Assembly (NCBI GenBank): GCA_900315545.1
Contig: OMZM01000006.1
Location: forward strand, 17,615-81,614
Origin: an uncultured Prevotella sp.
GTDB lineage: Bacteria > Bacteroidota > Bacteroidia > Bacteroidales > Bacteroidaceae
Length of the DNA stretch: 64,000 nucleotides
Direction: 5' to 3'
Shown: in pieces, positions 1 through 8,442 of the stretch
Position numbering within the stretch: the stretch's first letter is position 1
How the letters are laid out: every line of letters starts with the position of its first letter
Translations under genes and position numbers: made by a program
Notes under the pieces: model-generated
Seen by the model: the letters and a program-made list of their open reading frames with translations, nothing else
Database searches by the model: none
What the model was told of the DNA's origin: nothing

Positions 1-611
1 AGTTTATCGAGATATACGCGATGAATGCTGACAAATTTCCACTTAGCCATTTCTTCAACCTGTCTACAGACGAAGCCAACATGCTTAACAGCATGACGAC
101 GGTGGGTGCATCCGGAGCCATCTACGGCATATTGCTCGCATTCGGAATGATATTCCCAGAAGAACGGATATTCATATTCCCACTGCCCGTACCTATAAAA
201 GCAAAATGGTTTGTGATGATATACGTCGTCATAGAGCTTATGTCAGCACTGGGAACAAGCAACAGCGGCGTGGCTCACTTTGCACATCTCGGCGGAATGT
301 TGTTTGGATTCTTCCTCATCAGATACTGGCAGCGGCATCCCGAGCTTGATGCACGATACGGCAGAAGCGTAGGACGACAATTCTTCGACAACATGCAAAC
401 AAAATGGAACAGGCAGACAAACAGGAAGCCAGAGCCACCTATACGAGAAGAAAAAAACGAGCGTCCACAAACAGACTGGGGCTACAACACCAACAAGAAA
501 CGCAAGGAAGACGAAATAGACCGCATACTCGACAAAATAAGAAAAAGCGGATACGACTCGCTAACGGACGAGGAAAAGAAACGTCTGTTTGACCAAAGCA
601 AACTGAACTGA
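1..611 (+). CDS. Rhomboid family intramembrane serine protease, C-terminal part (5' end outside window)
   Basis: The frame is open from base 3, before the first Met at 21, so the gene begins upstream of the window and only its C-terminal part is visible. Rhomboids cleave substrates within the membrane using a Ser-His dyad. The nucleophile motif GASGAIYG lies about 30 residues after the visible Met, and the catalytic His motif HFAHLGGMLFG follows near visible residue 90, with hydrophobic segments around and between them. After the last helix comes a charged, Lys/Arg/Glu-rich cytoplasmic tail of about 85 residues. The next gene starts 10 nt downstream, so the two are probably cotranscribed. Family assignment is firm; the substrate is unknown. 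Confidence 0.9.
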   Translation, partial: FIEIYAMNADKFPLSHFFNLSTDEANMLNSMTTVGASGAIYGILLAFGMIFPEERIFIFPLPVPIKAKWFVMIYVVIELMSALGTSNSGVAHFAHLGGMLFGFFLIRYWQRHPELDARYGRSVGRQFFDNMQTKWNRQTNRKPEPPIREEKNERPQTDWGYNTNKKRKEDEIDRILDKIRKSGYDSLTDEEKKRLFDQSKLN

Positions 612-621
612 CAAACAAGCA

Positions 622-1725
622 ATGAAACTGAAGCATCTGCTTAACATAGGGAACAGGATAGTTTATCTCTTGGCGGGAATAAACATCATTTTCGTATGCA
701 TTATGTTTGTCGCAGGTTACAGCGACCACTTGAACCCAAACAGTTTCCCATTACTCTCCGTAGCAGGCTTGACTCTGCCTATATTCATATTCTCAGTCGT
801 TGCGTTTATGCTGTTTTGGCTATTGATAAAGCCCAAATACACTATAATATCCATAGTCGGACTGCTTCTCTGCTACTCGCCGATACGCAGCTACTGCCCT
901 ATCAACATCAAGCATGAGACTACTGAAAAGACTATAAAAGTGCTAAGCTACAACGTAATGATGTTCGCTCTATGCGACAATTATTACGATAAGAACAACG
1001 AGATACTGCAATACATGCTGCAATCGGACGCCGACATCATCTGCCTGCAGGAAGCACAGACGGAACCAGACATATACGACATGCTGAAACGGGAAATGAG
1101 TAAGAAAAACTACTATACAGATTCTGTCAAGAAAAGCAAAAGTTTCAACACTCTTATATTGTTCAGCAAATATCCAATCTTAGGACACGAAAAAATACTT
1201 TACGAGTCAACGTCAAACCAAAGCGTAGCCTACTATCTCAACATAGACGGCGACAGCGTCATGGTTATAAACAATCACTTTGAGTCAAACCGCATATCGA
1301 AAAAAGAAAAGAATGACATACGACAGATTATCAGAGGCGGCATGTCCAAAGACAGCATAAAAGCCGACGCCAAACTGCTGATATCCAAGCTCATCGAGGC
1401 AAACAAGACAAGGAGCAGGCAGGTTGATTCTGTCGCAAAATTCATCGACAATTCTAAGATAAAAAGCATCATTGTCTGCGGCGATTTCAATGATAATCCA
1501 AACTCATATACCCACTGGCAGCTGAACAGACGCCTTACCGACTGCTACCGCGAGAGTGCTTCCGGTTTAGGATTTTCATACAAACATGGCGGCATAAACG
1601 TGCGCATAGACAACATTATGTGTACAAAGAATTTCCGCCCGTATGAATGTAAAGTCGACTCAAAAATGCCTTTTTCCGACCATTTCCCTATATTATGCAA
1701 GCTGAAAAAACAGTCAAAACCTTAA
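622..1725 (+). CDS. Endonuclease/exonuclease/phosphatase (EEP) family membrane protein
   Basis: This 367-residue protein has about three N-terminal hydrophobic helices (residues 1-95) followed by an EEP hydrolase domain. Visible EEP motifs are LSYNVM at the domain start, CLQEAQ with the metal-binding Glu, NNHFES, GDFNDNP, and SDHFPI with the catalytic Asp-His near the C-terminus. EEP enzymes are metal-dependent phosphoesterases acting on nucleic acids, phosphoinositides or other phosphoesters, and the substrate cannot be read from sequence. The helices suggest the catalytic domain is tethered at the inner membrane. It follows the rhomboid gene by 10 nt, an arrangement I recall as common in Bacteroidales. 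No terminator is obvious before the secDF promoter. Confidence 0.88.
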   Translation: MKLKHLLNIGNRIVYLLAGINIIFVCIMFVAGYSDHLNPNSFPLLSVAGLTLPIFIFSVVAFMLFWLLIKPKYTIISIVGLLLCYSPIRSYCPINIKHETTEKTIKVLSYNVMMFALCDNYYDKNNEILQYMLQSDADIICLQEAQTEPDIYDMLKREMSKKNYYTDSVKKSKSFNTLILFSKYPILGHEKILYESTSNQSVAYYLNIDGDSVMVINNHFESNRISKKEKNDIRQIIRGGMSKDSIKADAKLLISKLIEANKTRSRQVDSVAKFIDNSKIKSIIVCGDFNDNPNSYTHWQLNRRLTDCYRESASGLGFSYKHGGINVRIDNIMCTKNFRPYECKVDSKMPFSDHFPILCKLKKQSKP

Positions 1726-1764
1726 AAAGCAACACTTTTTTTTTCGTATTTTAAGAAAAATAGT

Positions 1765-1772
1765 TATCTTTG
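1765..1772 (+). promoter_or_regulatory. Bacteroidetes -7 promoter box upstream of secDF
   Basis: TATCTTTG matches TAnnTTTG. It lies about 57 nt before the secDF start codon, downstream of a T-rich stretch that may stand in for the -33 element. No perfect TTTG is present at the expected spacing. Confidence 0.65.
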
Positions 1773-1829
1773 CACGCTATATTGTATTTAATAGTCGAAA
1801 TATAAACATAACAAAAACATAAAACAAAA

Positions 1830-4802
1830 ATGCAAAACAAAGGAATTGTACTTTTTACTGCCGTCTTACTGACGTTGGCAAGCATTTTCTATTTGTCTTT
1901 TTCGGTTGCCACATCTTATTTTGACAGCCAAGCAGCAAAAATCAAAGATCCGATAGCACAGCAGGATTACAAAGATTCTGTAAAATATCTCGGTCTCTAT
2001 TCTTATCAGAAATGCTTGGAGACACAAGTTGGTCTCGGTCTTGACCTTAAAGGCGGTATGAACGTCATCCTCGAAGTTTCTGTTCCAGATCTGGTAGAAA
2101 ACCTTTCCGGACACAAGAACGATGCAGCTTTCCTTAAATCCATGAAGGAAGCCCGTGCAGAAGAGGAGCAGACACAGAGTGATTTCATCTCATTGTTTAT
2201 CAAGGCTTATCAGCGCAATGCTCCCGGACACCGTCTGGCTGAGATTTTCGCAACACAGCAGTTGCCTGACGTGAAAACAAACAGCACAGATGACGAAGTA
2301 GAGAAAATCCTTCGCGAGCGTGTCAGCGAGTCTGTTGCCGATGCAAAGAACGTCATTACCAACCGTATCGACCAGTTCGGCGTTGTTCAGCCTAACATAC
2401 AGATGCTCGAAGGTCAGCAGCAGGGACGCATCATGGTTGAGATGCCTGGTGTGAAAGACCCTGAACGTATGCGTAAGCTGCTGCAGGGTAGCGCGAACCT
2501 CGAGTTCTGGGAGACTTACAACGCTCAGGAAGTGGCAAGTTACCTTGCACAGATAAACACACGTCTTGCCGGCAACACTGACAGCAACGACAGTACTGCC
2601 AATGCTGACGAGAGTACAGAAGCAAAGGAAGACTCGACAAAGGCTTCACTTTCACTCAACAAGAAAGGTTCTGACGATAAAGCTACTAAAGCCCAGCTGG
2701 AAGAGGCTAAGAAGATGAATCCGCTGTTCTCAAGACTTGACAGCCGCTATCTTTCAGGCTGCATTGTCGGTCTGGCTAACGTACGTGATACAGCAGACAT
2801 CAACAAGATGCTGAAGAGCGATGCAGCAAAGCAGATTTTGCCAGCAGACCTCAAATTGCTGTGGGGTGCAAAGCCTACAGACTTCATCAAGAACAACAAG
2901 CGTATATACGAGCTTTATGCTCTCAAGGTAACGACAGCCGACGGCAGAGCTCCTCTGGAGGGTGATGTTGTTGAGTCAGCACGCGACGACTTCAACAATT
3001 TCACAGGCAAGCCAATCGTCAGCATGTCTATGAACGACGACGGTGCACGCCGCTGGGCTGCGCTTACACGTGCAAACGTAGGCAAACCTATCGCTATCGT
3101 ACTCGACGGACTGGTTTACTGCGCACCTGCACCTCACAACGAAATCACTGGTGGAAACTCTGAAATTTCAGGTAGTTTCACTGTTGAAGATACGAAAGAC
3201 TTGGCAAACACACTGAAGTCTGGACGTATGAAGGCTCCTGTACGCATTGTTCAGGAAGAGGTAGTAGGTCCGTCTCTTGGTGCACAGTCTATCAAGCAGG
3301 GTATCATTTCGTTCATCTTTGCCTTCATCATCCTGATGATATACATGGTAATGATGTACAACTTCATTCCTGGTATGGTAGCCAACATGGCTCTGTTGCT
3401 TAACCTCTTCTTCACGTTCGGTATCATGGCTTCGTTCCAGTCTGCACTTACGATGCCTGGTATTGCCGGTATCGTGCTTGCATTGGGTATGGCTGTCGAT
3501 GCCAACGTACTTATATATGAACGTACACGCGAGGAGATGCGTGCAGGAAAGAATGTCAAGCAGGCTCTGAAAGCCGGCTACAGCAATGCTTTTTCTGCTA
3601 TCTTCGACTCAAACCTCACGTCTATCATAACAGGTGTCATCCTTGCCGTCATCGGTACGGGTCCTGTTCGCGGTTTCGCCGTTACGTTGATTATCGGTAT
3701 CTGCTGTTCATTCTTCACAGCCGTATTCCTGACACGTATAGTATATGAAAACCGTCTGAACAAAGACAAGTGGACAAACCTGAAGTTCTACACAGGCATA
3801 TCAAAGAACCTGATGCAGAATACAAAGGTCAACTTCATGTCTTTATATCGCAAGGCAAGAATCATCTGGGGCATTGCTGCCATCATATTCATCTGCTCAT
3901 TCTTCGTAAGAGGCTTGAGCCGCAGCATCGACTTCACTGGTGGCCGCAACTATGTTGTCAAGTTTGAGAAATCCGTTCAGCCAGAGGAAGTCAACTCGGC
4001 ACTCCGCTCAGAGTTTGAAGGCTACACGGCAAGCGCCCTTGCTCTCGGTACTGACGGCAAGACTATACGTATATCTACCAACTACAAGATAGAGTCTAAC
4101 AGTCTGAGTGTTGACGACGAGGCTGAGGAAAAACTCTTCAACGCACTGTCGAAAGCAAATCTGGTAACCCAGAAAGACCTCAAGACATTCAAGGATCCTG
4201 ACGTACGCAACGGTGGTTCTATTATCAGTTCTACAAAGGTTGGTCCTTCTATCGCAAAAGACGTAACCCACAAGGCAATCATTTCTGTCATCGTAGCACT
4301 GATAGCAATCTTCCTTTACATCCTGCTGCGCTTCCGCAATGTTGCCTTCTCTGTTGGCTCAATCGTTGCTCTGGCATTCGACACGCTTATCGTAATAGGT
4401 TTCTACTCTATACTTTGGGGAATCGTTCCATTCTCACTCGAAATCGACCAGACGTTCATCGGTGCCATCCTTACCGTTATTGGTTACTCTATCAACGACA
4501 AGGTGGTGGTGTTCGACCGTATCCGTGAGAACCTGAAACTGTTCCGCAAGCGTGACCGTCAGACACTGTTCAACGATTCACTGAACCAGACTTTGGCACG
4601 TACCATCAACACCTCAGTGTCTACGCTCATCGTGTTGCTGTGTATCTTCTTCTTCGGTGGAGAAAGCATCCGCAGCTTCTCGTTTGCAATGATACTCGGT
4701 GTCATCTTCGGTACACTGTCTTCTCTCTTCATCGCTGCTCCTATTGCATACCGCACAATGGGCAACAAGATAACGGAGGAAGAGACTGCTGAAGAAAAGT
4801 AA
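1830..4802 (+). CDS. secDF: Protein translocase subunit SecDF (SecD-SecF fusion)
   Basis: At 990 residues this is a natural SecD-SecF fusion, usual for Bacteroidetes. It uses the proton-motive force to help pull preproteins through SecYEG on the periplasmic side. The SecD half carries DLKGGMNV near residue 73, the P1 region, and a six-helix domain with GMAVDANVLIYER, whose Asp (about 557) matches the proton-relay Asp of SecD. The SecF half begins near residue 690 with SIDFTGGRNYVVKF and carries GYSINDKVVVFDRIREN, Asp about 890. A low-complexity Ser/Asp/Lys insert (about residues 250-290) interrupts the periplasmic part. The start is an ATG with an A-rich leader and its own promoter. A hairpin follows the gene. 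Confidence 0.97.
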   Translation: MQNKGIVLFTAVLLTLASIFYLSFSVATSYFDSQAAKIKDPIAQQDYKDSVKYLGLYSYQKCLETQVGLGLDLKGGMNVILEVSVPDLVENLSGHKNDAAFLKSMKEARAEEEQTQSDFISLFIKAYQRNAPGHRLAEIFATQQLPDVKTNSTDDEVEKILRERVSESVADAKNVITNRIDQFGVVQPNIQMLEGQQQGRIMVEMPGVKDPERMRKLLQGSANLEFWETYNAQEVASYLAQINTRLAGNTDSNDSTANADESTEAKEDSTKASLSLNKKGSDDKATKAQLEEAKKMNPLFSRLDSRYLSGCIVGLANVRDTADINKMLKSDAAKQILPADLKLLWGAKPTDFIKNNKRIYELYALKVTTADGRAPLEGDVVESARDDFNNFTGKPIVSMSMNDDGARRWAALTRANVGKPIAIVLDGLVYCAPAPHNEITGGNSEISGSFTVEDTKDLANTLKSGRMKAPVRIVQEEVVGPSLGAQSIKQGIISFIFAFIILMIYMVMMYNFIPGMVANMALLLNLFFTFGIMASFQSALTMPGIAGIVLALGMAVDANVLIYERTREEMRAGKNVKQALKAGYSNAFSAIFDSNLTSIITGVILAVIGTGPVRGFAVTLIIGICCSFFTAVFLTRIVYENRLNKDKWTNLKFYTGISKNLMQNTKVNFMSLYRKARIIWGIAAIIFICSFFVRGLSRSIDFTGGRNYVVKFEKSVQPEEVNSALRSEFEGYTASALALGTDGKTIRISTNYKIESNSLSVDDEAEEKLFNALSKANLVTQKDLKTFKDPDVRNGGSIISSTKVGPSIAKDVTHKAIISVIVALIAIFLYILLRFRNVAFSVGSIVALAFDTLIVIGFYSILWGIVPFSLEIDQTFIGAILTVIGYSINDKVVVFDRIRENLKLFRKRDRQTLFNDSLNQTLARTINTSVSTLIVLLCIFFFGGESIRSFSFAMILGVIFGTLSSLFIAAPIAYRTMGNKITEEETAEEK

Positions 4803-4830
4803 TCAGCACGTTCATACTCTTTTAAATAGC

Positions 4831-4868
4831 AAAGTGGCTGCAAAATCATCTGATTGAGCAGCCACTTT
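4831..4868. terminator. Bidirectional terminator hairpin between secDF and the ADP-ribosylglycohydrolase gene
   Basis: Perfect 11-bp inverted repeat, AAAGTGGCTGC at 4831-4841 and GCAGCCACTTT at 4858-4868, between two convergent genes. There is no long T-run, so termination is inferred from position and stem strength. Confidence 0.7.
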
Positions 4869-4926
4869 CATTATTGTGTTATGTCTCGACATCGCCTGCC
4901 TGCATGTTCCTGCGCGGCAGAATTGT

Positions 4927-5718
4927 CTATTTCATCTTGTTTTCCATCGTTCCGTAGAACTCATCTATGATGTCTATCATCTCCTCCGGCAGATACGACA
5001 GAGCCTTGTCTATTATCTCGTCCGGTATATCGTAGTATGCCTCTGCCATTGCTCCCGTTATGTCCGCCTTAGTGTCGGTGTCGCCGTTGGCACGTATCGC
5101 CTTGCGTATGGCATCCTCAAAGTCATTGGAATCTATAAAGCACCGCAGCGCCATAGGCACTGTTTCCTGGCACGTTGCGTCGAAATGTCCCTCACTGCCA
5201 ATCTTATACACATCCTTGAGCGGTATTATCTCATATCCGAAACGCTTTTCGACAGCCTGTTCCAGTTCATATTTCGTTATCTGCTGCGTTCTCAGCCAGT
5301 AGATTACGTCAGCCACACACTGCGCCCCTTTTACGCCTTCGGGATGGTTGTGGCTCACTTCTGCCGAGCGCCTTGCCTCTTCCTCTATCTTCGATATATC
5401 GTCGAAAAACCATCCGACAGGGCTCACTCTCATTGCCGAGCCGTTGCCGCACGAGTTGTTTGGCTGTGGGTCTGCAGCGTTAATCCAGCTGTAGAACCTG
5501 TTGCCATAGCCTCCCATAGGCTCCGGATAGCGCCGGCACCACTCCAGCAGGGCTGTCTTGTAGTCCTTGCCATGCAGTATTGCGTCTGCCACCGCGATGG
5601 TGCATATCGTGTCGTCGGTATAACTGCATTCGTCAGTAAAGAGATTGAAACCTTTTTCCGGTGCATGAGTAAACTCGAAGCGAGAGCCTACTATGTCGCC
5701 TATTATAGCACCTATCAT
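4927..5718 (-). CDS. ADP-ribosylglycohydrolase family protein
   Basis: This 263-residue protein belongs to the DraG/ARH-like ADP-ribosylglycohydrolase family, which uses a dinuclear metal centre to remove ADP-ribose from proteins or small molecules. Seen directly: N-terminal MIGAIIGDIVGSRFE, the metal-binding YTDDT motif (about residue 33), SHNHPEGVKGAQ in mid-protein, and the C-terminal metal motif NGDTDTKADITGAMAEAYYDIP written in part as GDTDTKADITGA. No signal peptide, so cytoplasmic. It starts 47 nt downstream of tRNA-Arg on the same strand with no separate promoter box between them, so the two may share a transcript. No ADP-ribosyltransferase partner is nearby. The substrate is unknown. 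Confidence 0.9.
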   Translation of the reverse strand: MIGAIIGDIVGSRFEFTHAPEKGFNLFTDECSYTDDTICTIAVADAILHGKDYKTALLEWCRRYPEPMGGYGNRFYSWINAADPQPNNSCGNGSAMRVSPVGWFFDDISKIEEEARRSAEVSHNHPEGVKGAQCVADVIYWLRTQQITKYELEQAVEKRFGYEIIPLKDVYKIGSEGHFDATCQETVPMALRCFIDSNDFEDAIRKAIRANGDTDTKADITGAMAEAYYDIPDEIIDKALSYLPEEMIDIIDEFYGTMENKMK

Positions 5719-5765
5719 AGTATTTGCATGTTATTGAAATTTGTAGTTTTTAAGTTTTAAGGATG

Positions 5766-5837
5766 CGGTTCCACCGAGAATCGAACTCGGATCTAATCTT
5801 TAGGAGAGACTTGTTCTATCCATTGAACTATGGAACC
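5766..5837 (-). tRNA. tRNA-Arg (anticodon CCU)
   Basis: The minus strand folds as a cloverleaf: acceptor GGTTCCA/TGGAACC, D-arm GTTC/GAAC, anticodon stem AGTCT/AGATT with loop CTCCTAA (anticodon CCT in DNA, reading AGG), and T-arm CCGAG-TTCGATT-CTCGG, with G as discriminator base. The 3' CCA is not encoded. Length is 72 nt. The anticodon assignment comes from hand folding. Confidence 0.95.
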
Positions 5838-5887
5838 TTTGTTGCTTTGTCGCGAGCCTCAACTTTTCACATTTTCAAAAGTTTCTG

Positions 5888-5895
5888 CAAAGGTA
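5888..5895 (-). promoter_or_regulatory. -7 promoter box for tRNA-Arg
   Basis: CAAAGGTA on the plus strand is TACCTTTG on the minus strand, matching TAnnTTTG about 50 nt upstream of the mature tRNA. It may also drive the ADP-ribosylglycohydrolase gene. No clear -33 TTTG was found. Confidence 0.55.
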
Positions 5896-6080
5896 ATCAT
5901 TTTTTCTGAGTTATAACTATTTTTGCCTCATTTTTATTTCCATTATTCGTTCTTATACCTATTATATATATACTCCGCTCCATGTCGGATGCGTCTGCCA
6001 TGTCTTTCTGCTGCCCACGATTATCGCTGCAGTCGGCACGGTTTTGTGCGCCAGAAGCACTTTGTGGCGAGAAAACATAT

Positions 6081-6525
6081 AATCAATTTTGCCTCATTTA
6101 CTGTCGCGAGAATGCCCGCGAAAGCCGCTTCTGAAATCTGAGGGGTAAAATACGCCCAAAATTCGCATACATTTGTAATTCTCTGACAATCAATCCGTTA
6201 CACACAAACACAAGTCTTATACGCAAGAAAAGTATATGTTAAAAAAGTCAAAGAGTATGTTTGACATTGTCAAACACACTGTTTGAGGGTATCAGACATA
6301 GTGTTTGGGGGTGTCGCACACTGTGTTCGGCAGTGCAAAAAAGGCGAAACAGGCATGTCAAAGGTACTCTTTGACAATTTTAACAGTTGTATCCGGTCTC
6401 GGAATTAACAAATATTTGCACTTTTAGGGGCTATATTTTTTCTATTTGGAGAGTTTTTCTCTGTCAAAAATTTTCATACTTTTTCAGTCCGAAAGAAAAA
6501 TCCGTTGAGTTTGGCACGGTTTTTG
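6081..6525 (+). repeat. Interspersed intergenic repeat, copy 1 (147-bp palindrome-bounded core at 6238-6384)
   Basis: This fills most of the 700-bp gap between tRNA-Arg and the fur-like gene. The core 6238-6384 is bounded by inverted 18-mers: GTTAAAAAAGTCAAAGAG on the left, with two mismatches to the reverse complement of CTCTTTGACAATTTTAAC on the right. Inside, 6248-6379 is six 22-bp periods. Units 1-4 follow TCAAA-N7-TTTGA-N5 with increasing decay, the fifth is unrecognisable, and the sixth (6358) is perfect. The flanks align without indels to copy 3 at 49244-49688, and in part to copy 2. No convincing coding frame. The rest of the gap (5838-6080) shows only the tRNA promoter box. Confidence 0.92.
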
Positions 6526-6536
6526 TAGGGAGTCGG

Positions 6537-6965
6537 CTAAACCTTGCAATCCTTGCAAAGTCCCTTCACGACATATTCGGTATGCTGCACGTCGAAGCCT
6601 GCAGGCAGTGCCACAGGCGGAATTTCGACGTCGGTAAGGCAGAATGTGCGGTGGCATTTCGTACACGTCAGGTGCACATGTCCGCGCCGGTGCTGATGGT
6701 CGTCGCAGTGGCACACGCAGTATTTCTGCATGCCCGAGCCGTCGTCAATCTCGTGCAGCAGCTCAGCCTCAGTCAGCGTGTGTATGGTTCTGAACATCGT
6801 CGAGCGGTCTACGGTGGGCAGCAGAGCCTCAAGGTCGGTTATGCTGAAGGCATCTGTCAGCTCGTGGCGTATCGTCCGCCATACCAGCAGGCGCACAGCC
6901 GTAACGCGCACACCTGCATTTACAAGCATCTGCTCGTCAGTATATGTCAGCGACTTGTTGTCCAT
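6537..6965 (-). CDS. Fur-family metal-responsive transcriptional repressor
   Basis: The 142-residue protein starts at MDNKSLTYTDEQM. The open frame extends further upstream, but that extension would run into the permease gene and has no Fur homology. Seen: a winged-helix half (about residues 10-85, including RVTAVRLLVWRTI and a DRSTMFRTIHTL recognition helix), then a His/Cys-rich dimer/metal domain with CVCHCDDHQHRRGHVH, a CTKC pair and a C-terminal CKDC pair typical of the structural zinc site. The ligand pattern suits a zinc or iron sensor, and Zur-like is my preferred reading. It lies 35 nt downstream of the efflux permease gene, so it probably regulates its own operon. Confidence 0.88.
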   Translation of the reverse strand: MDNKSLTYTDEQMLVNAGVRVTAVRLLVWRTIRHELTDAFSITDLEALLPTVDRSTMFRTIHTLTEAELLHEIDDGSGMQKYCVCHCDDHQHRRGHVHLTCTKCHRTFCLTDVEIPPVALPAGFDVQHTEYVVKGLCKDCKV

Positions 6966-7000
6966 ATTATAATAACGGCGCAATCCCCGTTTTATTGTTG

Positions 7001-8173
7001 TCAGTGTTCGCAACAGTGGCAGTCGTGCGGTTTCTTCCTTACGATGCGGTTGTATGCAGCATATAGCAGCAGCGCCACGAGCACGCCAGTACAAATCCAC
7101 TCAAACACGGTGCCGCTGCTCTCGCAGCAAGTCAGCTGTTCGAGCGACGACAGGAACCACTCACGCGGCAGCAGATGGTCTATTATCAGTCCTGAAGCGA
7201 CGGCACCGCCGACGATGGCAGCTATATAGGCTGCGAGCGTACGCCAGCCCAGACGATGGCGAATGATGAGTATTGAAGCCATGTTGGCTGCCGGACCTGC
7301 CATGAGCAGCACCAGACCGGCACCTGGCGTCAAGCCTTTCATCATCAGGGCTACGGCTATCGGAATGCTGCCTGTGGCACATACATACATAGGAATGCTT
7401 ATGAGCAGCACGAAAGCCATAGACAACAGCGAGTTGTCCTTGAACACTTCAAACCAGCCATCGGGAACGAAGACCGTGATGAGGGCTGCTATTACGATGC
7501 CCACGACAAGCCACTTGCCTATGTCGTCGACCATATCGACGAAGGCATAGCGCAGCGCTACAACCATCTTCTGCCAGAAGCCTTTTGCCTCGCTGCTGTC
7601 GTCGTGGTGGCAATGGCAGCTGCCCGCTTCCTCATGGCTGTGATTTTCGTCATGATGGCAGCAGCAATGGTCTTCTTCAGCCTCATCTTGACAGCAACAG
7701 CAGTGGTCTTCACCATGCTGTTTTTCAGATTCTTGGTGGCAACAGCCGTGCTCCTCATGCTGCGGCTCAGCCTCATCCTTGTCGAAGAAATTGACAAGCT
7801 GTCCCCCGAACAGAGCCGTTATGAGTGCCGTTATCGGGCGGATGATGGCAAACGGCAGCCCCATGAGCGAGTAGGTTGCCACTATCGAGTCGACACCCGT
7901 CTGCGGCGTGGCGATGAGAAACGACACCACCGCACTCTTCGATGCGCCTTCCTTGCGCAGCGACATGGCTGTGGGAATTACTCCGCACGAGCACAACGGC
8001 AGCGGAATGCCAAGCAGTGCAGCGTTAAGTACCGACCGGAACGAGCGTTTCGACAGGTATTTGGAATACAGACTTCCGGGTATGAAGGCGTGCATCAGAC
8101 CCGCTATGAAGAAGCCCAGCAGCAGATAGGGCGACATTTCGTTGACCAAATGGAGTATTTCTGTTGTAATCAT
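7001..8173 (-). CDS. SO_0444-type Cu/Zn efflux permease with His/Cys-rich cytoplasmic loop
   Basis: This 390-residue polytopic protein resembles the DUF318/SO_0444 permeases, which are linked to Cu or Zn efflux. The first membrane block includes the GIPLPLCSCGVIPTAMSL motif near residue 60 and ATPQTGVDSI near residue 90. A hydrophilic loop (about residues 138-200) is extremely rich in His, Cys and Glu (HEEHGCCHQ, EDHCCCCQ, EDHCCCHHDENH, CHCHHDD), clearly a metal-binding segment. The second block has MAGPAANMASI. The C-terminus ends in a further Cys/His cluster (HDCHCCEH). The Fur-like gene follows in the same direction, fitting a self-regulated metal-resistance operon. The transported ion is inferred, not shown. 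Confidence 0.88.
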   Translation of the reverse strand: MITTEILHLVNEMSPYLLLGFFIAGLMHAFIPGSLYSKYLSKRSFRSVLNAALLGIPLPLCSCGVIPTAMSLRKEGASKSAVVSFLIATPQTGVDSIVATYSLMGLPFAIIRPITALITALFGGQLVNFFDKDEAEPQHEEHGCCHQESEKQHGEDHCCCCQDEAEEDHCCCHHDENHSHEEAGSCHCHHDDSSEAKGFWQKMVVALRYAFVDMVDDIGKWLVVGIVIAALITVFVPDGWFEVFKDNSLLSMAFVLLISIPMYVCATGSIPIAVALMMKGLTPGAGLVLLMAGPAANMASILIIRHRLGWRTLAAYIAAIVGGAVASGLIIDHLLPREWFLSSLEQLTCCESSGTVFEWICTGVLVALLLYAAYNRIVRKKPHDCHCCEH

Positions 8174-8216
8174 AGTTGTTGATATTTATGTTTCACTTTG
8201 TCGGCATCCGACACTG

Positions 8217-8224
8217 CAAAAGTA
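8217..8224 (-). promoter_or_regulatory. -7 promoter box for the permease/fur operon
   Basis: CAAAAGTA on the plus strand reads TACTTTTG on the minus strand, about 44 nt before the permease start. No obvious long palindromic Fur/Zur box was found around it. Confidence 0.6.
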
Positions 8225-8385
8225 GAAACTATATTCATAACACGAAAACATTAGGCAACAAAACCGCCGATATTTGCAATTCAGTGGCAAAAACATCGCT
8301 CAAAACCTGTTGTTAAACAAACAAGACAATAGCAAATAATCGTTAATGATTGTGTACAAATCTATTGTTTTACAACGATTTTACT

Positions 8386-8393
8386 TACTTTTG
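8386..8393 (+). promoter_or_regulatory. -7 promoter box for the outer-membrane barrel gene at 8443
   Basis: TACTTTTG, with a TTG at 8365-8367 acting as a weak -33 element 18 bp upstream. The leader would be about 50 nt. Confidence 0.65.
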
Positions 8394-8442
8394 CAAGCTA
8401 TTTATATTATAACACACAAAAACTGTAAGTAACAAAACAATT

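Noticed and set aside
6238-6384. Reading the 22-bp arrays as a CRISPR
   Set aside because: There are no conserved direct repeats with unique spacers of about 30 bp and no cas genes; units are palindromic and contiguous.
6081-6525. Reading the interspersed repeat as an insertion sequence
   Set aside because: No transposase frame, no clear target-site duplication flanking the cores, and three copies in one orientation; a non-autonomous MITE remains possible but unproven.
6387-7229. 280-residue plus-strand frame over the fur-like gene and repeat copy 1
   Set aside because: Antisense to a gene with clear Fur motifs, and it begins inside the repeat.
8174-8260. A Zur/Fur operator upstream of the permease
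   Set aside because: No palindrome close to known Fur or Zur boxes could be read with confidence.
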